Assembly (NCBI RefSeq): GCF_027942865.1 | Contig: NC_134517.1 | Span: forward strand, 17,180,009-17,244,008 | Length of the DNA: 64,000 nucleotides | Direction of reading: 5' to 3' | Source: Odontesthes bonariensis | Lineage: Eukaryota; Chordata; Actinopteri; Atheriniformes; Atherinopsidae | In this document: positions 61,202-64,000 of the stretch, piece by piece | How the letters are laid out: every line of letters starts with the position of its first letter | How positions within the stretch are numbered: position 1 is the first letter of the stretch | Notes under the pieces: model-generated | Told to the model about the DNA's origin: nothing | Seen by the model: only the letters and a program-made list of their open reading frames with translations | The model's database searches: none | Translations under genes and position numbers: made by a program

Positions 61202-62074
61202 ATGACACAAAACCACGTGTCAGGGATGGAGGCATCCGCCGTCTCCGTTCTGAAGCGTGCGGTAGAGCTGGACCACAGCGGGCGTTTCCAGGAGTCTCTG
61301 GTGTGCTACCAGGAAGGCATCCAGCTGCTTATTGACGCGCTGAAAGGTCTCCTATTTTCTTCTTTTAACCCATAGCTTAAAAAGCCTGAAAGACATGAAC
61401 CATCACCTTTTTTTTTGCGTTTTCTGTGTCATTCAAGCAGCTGTTAAAGACGAGACAAAGAGAGGGCACTACAGGGAGAAGATCAAGGGCTACATGGACA
61501 GAGCAGAGCAAATCAAAGCCCACGTGAACCAGCTGAAAGAAGGTACTGTAGTTCTCCAGTAAAGGTTGTAAAGCAAGCCAGCCAGCCAACGTGGGTCTCT
61601 GCCCCGGTCGATGCTGAATCGACCTGCTGAGACCAGTCAGTGGGGATTTATGTGAATGCACATTTACGCAACGTGAAATCTGCCATCATTAGCTATTTCT
61701 GAAAACAGAAGGTGCTGATGATCACTTTTCCCAGTAATCCAGTTACTTTTTTTACTTTACATCGCATGCACATTTTCCCAGTCTGTGTAATGGCCACACA
61801 TGGCGGGTGTTACACAAACTAAAATGACACAAAAATATTTAAGAGATCATTCTGGTGACGTAAGACATACCTAGGAAATTACAACAAACTTGTAAAATGA
61901 GTGTCTGCCTCTATTTTATTTCCTCCTGCCCTGACAGATGGGAAATACCATGAGCAAATTAAGATATCAGAGGATGCCACTGGTTACAGCTACGAAGCTC
62001 TGTTCAAGCCATACATCAGCAGTTCTCTCACAGAGGTCTGGGTGGAGGATCCGTACATACGGCACACCCACCAA
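61202..62074 (+). CDS. mitd1: MITD1, MIT domain-containing protein 1 (5' part)
   Basis: MITD1 binds ESCRT-III tails through an MIT domain and is needed to coordinate abscission in cytokinesis. Exons in the window: 61202-61346, 61441-61542 and 61938-62074, giving 128 codons in frame. The MIT domain (about residues 12-85) shows [20 protein letters not shown] and [17 protein letters not shown]. Exon 3 opens the C-terminal PLD-like domain ([20 protein letters not shown], then [14 protein letters not shown]). The human protein is about 249 residues, so roughly half is missing beyond 64000. Two in-frame ATGs (61202 and 61226) are possible starts; the upstream one is used here. The last donor in view is caa/gtaagc. 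Confidence 0.95.
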
Positions 62075-62684
62075 GTAAGCGCGTTGTTTTCTTGTGGGTG
62101 TTTCATCCTCCACATTGTAATTGTTTTGTTTTGTTTTGTTTTTTATACTGTTGCATTATGTTTTGTTAAAAGATTATTACCGTTGATTAGTTATTAATTT
62201 TTGTCAGTGTTTGAATTGACATGTCAGTAAACTTCTTCTAGTTTAATCTCAGCTTTGCTTGATCATCCAGAGGAATACGCACTACTATATAATGGTTTAA
62301 ATTTAAGAGCTTTAAGCTGGTTATTCTGTATTACACTCTTCTGAAGTACCTCTGAAGTAATATAGGTTTCATAACAGCGTTATTTCAGCTGGGATGTTGC
62401 TAAATGATACGCACCTTTATTTTCAATGCTTTTCATCCAACTCACTTCAGTTTACTTAGCTCAATACAAGTCTGATAGATACGGTCCAGTTAATGCCAAC
62501 TCTATTCCAATTCAGTCCAATTGATTATAGTTGTCTTCATACTGTATTATCCCAGTTTATAAAGAGCTGCGTAGCTAACGAAACTACCCGTCGTGTCTTC
62601 GCTTCTATTCAATCCCCAGTTCTGGGCACGCAACGGGAGGCGGTAACGCCGGAGAGGAAAAAGCTCTTTTTATCAAATCAAATC
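62075..62684 (+). other. mitd1: mitd1 intron 3, left part
   Basis: Intron sequence up to the LINE tail. No exon continuing the PLD-like domain was found. A (tttg)n tract lies near 62121-62140. Confidence 0.5.
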
Positions 62685-64000
62685 AAAGTCAAATTTATTT
62701 GTATAGCACATTTCATGTACAAACAATTCAAAGTGCTTTACATAAAATAAAAGCATTGCAGCAGGGAGTGGAAGATGCATTAAAAATACATAAAAGAATA
62801 TAAAGAGAAACAAATAAAATAATTTAAATTAATTTAAAAACAAGCAACAGTCTGATTGAAAGTTATCAAGACTTCCACTTTCATTCAGAAAGTCGTTGAG
62901 CTGGTTAAATACAACTTTCTCAATAATCTTGGATATAAAAGAGAGGTTAGAGACAGGTCTGTAGTTGTTCATCATAGAGGCGTCTAGAGTTCTCTTCTTT
63001 AATGGCAGCTGTCTTTAGTGACTTGGGAAAAATGCCTGATGCCAGTGAGCTGTTAACTATTTGTAGGAGATCACTTTCCACTGAGGTAAAAACAGTTTTT
63101 AAAAAGTCGGATGGTATTATGTCCAGAGTGCAAGTGGTTGATTTCAGATGCCGAACTGTTTCCTCTAGGATTTTTAAATTACCAACATTAAATTGTGACA
63201 TAACGTCAGAGTTATTTCTAGGTTTTAGAGACAGATTAGTTTTCTTGTTTGTCTGTGTTGCGTGAATGTTTTGTCTAATCGTTTTGATTTTTTGGCGAAA
63301 AAAGTTGGCAAATTCGTTGCATTTCTCTGTGGAGAGGAGGTGTGGGTTTGACTGTTTAGGAGGATTTGTGAGTTTTTCAACCATAGCAAACAGAGTTTGA
63401 GAATTGTTGACATTCTTATTAATCATTTCAGATAAATGCAGGTGTCTGGCTTTGCACAGCTCATTGTTATAACTACGCAGGCTTTCTTTGTACAGCTCAT
63501 AGTGAATCTGAAGCTTTGTTTTCCTCCATTTACGTTCAGCTTTCCTGCATTCTCTTTTCAGGTTTTTGACCGTAGTGGTGTTTCTCCATGGGGTTTTCTG
63601 TTTGATCAAGGTGCTCTTGATTCGTTTTTTTTTTTTTTTTAATATATTTTTTGGGGCTTTTTATGCCTTTAATGATAGGACAGTTGGAGAGAGACAGGAA
63701 GCAGGGGGCAGAGAGAGGGGGAAGACATGCAGCAAAGGACCATCCAGTGCGGGACTCGAACCGTGGCCCGCTGCAGCGAGGACTGTAGCCTCTGTACATG
63801 GGGCGGCTGCTTAACCCACTAAGCCACCGACCGCCCCGTGCTCTTGATTCTTATCGGTGCAACAGCTTCCATTACATTCAAAATTTTTAAGTTGAAATGA
63901 TCCAGCAGTCCTTCAACAGACTCTGCGCTCATTGTTGGTAATATAGCTATGGCCTCCCTAAACTGAGCACTTGCTGGTTGTTTGAACATTCTGAGTGATC
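62685..64000 (-). mobile_element. L2/Rex1-like LINE, internally deleted, running off the right edge
   Basis: Read on the minus strand, the endonuclease-RT linker enters from the edge and runs through KTPWRNTTTVKNLKRECRKA and KSTTCTLDIIPSDFLKTVF. A frameshift leads into the RT opening NNYRPVSNLSFISKIIEKVV near 62900-62970. Soon after (LNESGSLDNFQS, about 62855) the coding part stops, and the 3' tail (gtaaagcactttgaattgtt ... atacaaataaatttgac) follows at 62685-62745. Most of the RT domain, including its catalytic YADD-type box, has therefore been lost. The frame is also broken by a nested SINE. Confidence 0.85.
63624..63837 (-). mobile_element. tRNA-derived SINE nested in the LINE
   Basis: A 214-bp insertion flanked by a 13-bp target duplication gtgctcttgattc (63611-63623 and 63838-63850). 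On the minus strand it begins with a tRNA-like head: an A box in tggcttagtgg (about 63816-63826) and a perfect B box ggttcgagtcc (63752-63762). It ends in an A-rich tail, seen as the poly(T) at 63625-63641. Joining the flanks across one duplication copy restores the LINE frame. Confidence 0.92.

Noticed and set aside
63752-63837. tRNA gene suggested by good A and B boxes
   Set aside because: No cloverleaf with acceptor stem; the poly(A) tail and 13-bp duplication show it is the head of a SINE.

Overview
The window is vertebrate nuclear DNA, almost certainly from a ray-finned (teleost, probably percomorph) fish. The genes are split into many short exons with GT/AG introns. The repeats are of kinds common in fish: L2/Rex1-like LINEs, a tRNA-derived SINE, Tc1/mariner, hAT, piggyBac and PIF/Harbinger remnants. 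No species can be named from sequence alone. All exon models below were built by eye from reading frame, splice sites and remembered human orthologues; no alignment was run.

Layout, left to right. (1) 1-5842, minus strand: the first two coding exons of arhgef7 (beta-PIX), with the rest of the gene off the left edge. (2) 5843-10835: an intergenic gap with an AC-rich degenerate minisatellite and a (GATT)n microsatellite. (3) 10836-34617, plus: an aff3-like gene of the AFF/FMR2 transcription-elongation family. I could assemble 18 coding exons in one continuous frame (1217 codons). The family's N-terminal homology region is not seen in the window, and a novel 24-codon first exon takes its place. 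(4) 39673-49510, plus: rev1, the translesion polymerase/deoxycytidyl transferase, 21 coding exons, 1381 codons. (5) 54595-56262, plus: txndc9 (phosducin-like thioredoxin-fold co-chaperone), 4 coding exons, 221 codons. (6) 58011-60612, minus: mrpl30 (mitochondrial ribosomal protein L30), 5 coding exons, 160 codons. (7) 61202 to beyond 62074, plus: mitd1 (MIT-domain ESCRT-III/abscission protein), first three coding exons, with the rest off the right edge.

The order aff3-rev1-txndc9-mrpl30/mitd1, including the opposite strand of mrpl30 and its head-to-head start with mitd1, matches human 2q11.2. EIF5B (between REV1 and TXNDC9 in human) and the LYG lysozyme genes (between TXNDC9 and MRPL30) are not here. 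arhgef7, on another human chromosome, flanks aff3.

Most of the remaining sequence is intron or intergenic DNA with transposon remnants. Several have clean boundaries: a fold-back hAT MITE with an 8-bp target duplication, a solo LTR with a 5-bp duplication, a TTAA-flanked piggyBac-type MITE, and a SINE nested in a LINE with a 13-bp duplication. I saw no operon, CRISPR array, canonical tRNA or rRNA gene, and no evident unknown biochemical system. The points most worth checking are the N-terminally different aff3 gene with its Ser-Pro repeat, the perfect 39-bp inverted repeat in its intron, and the piggyBac-type MITE in the txndc9 3' end.
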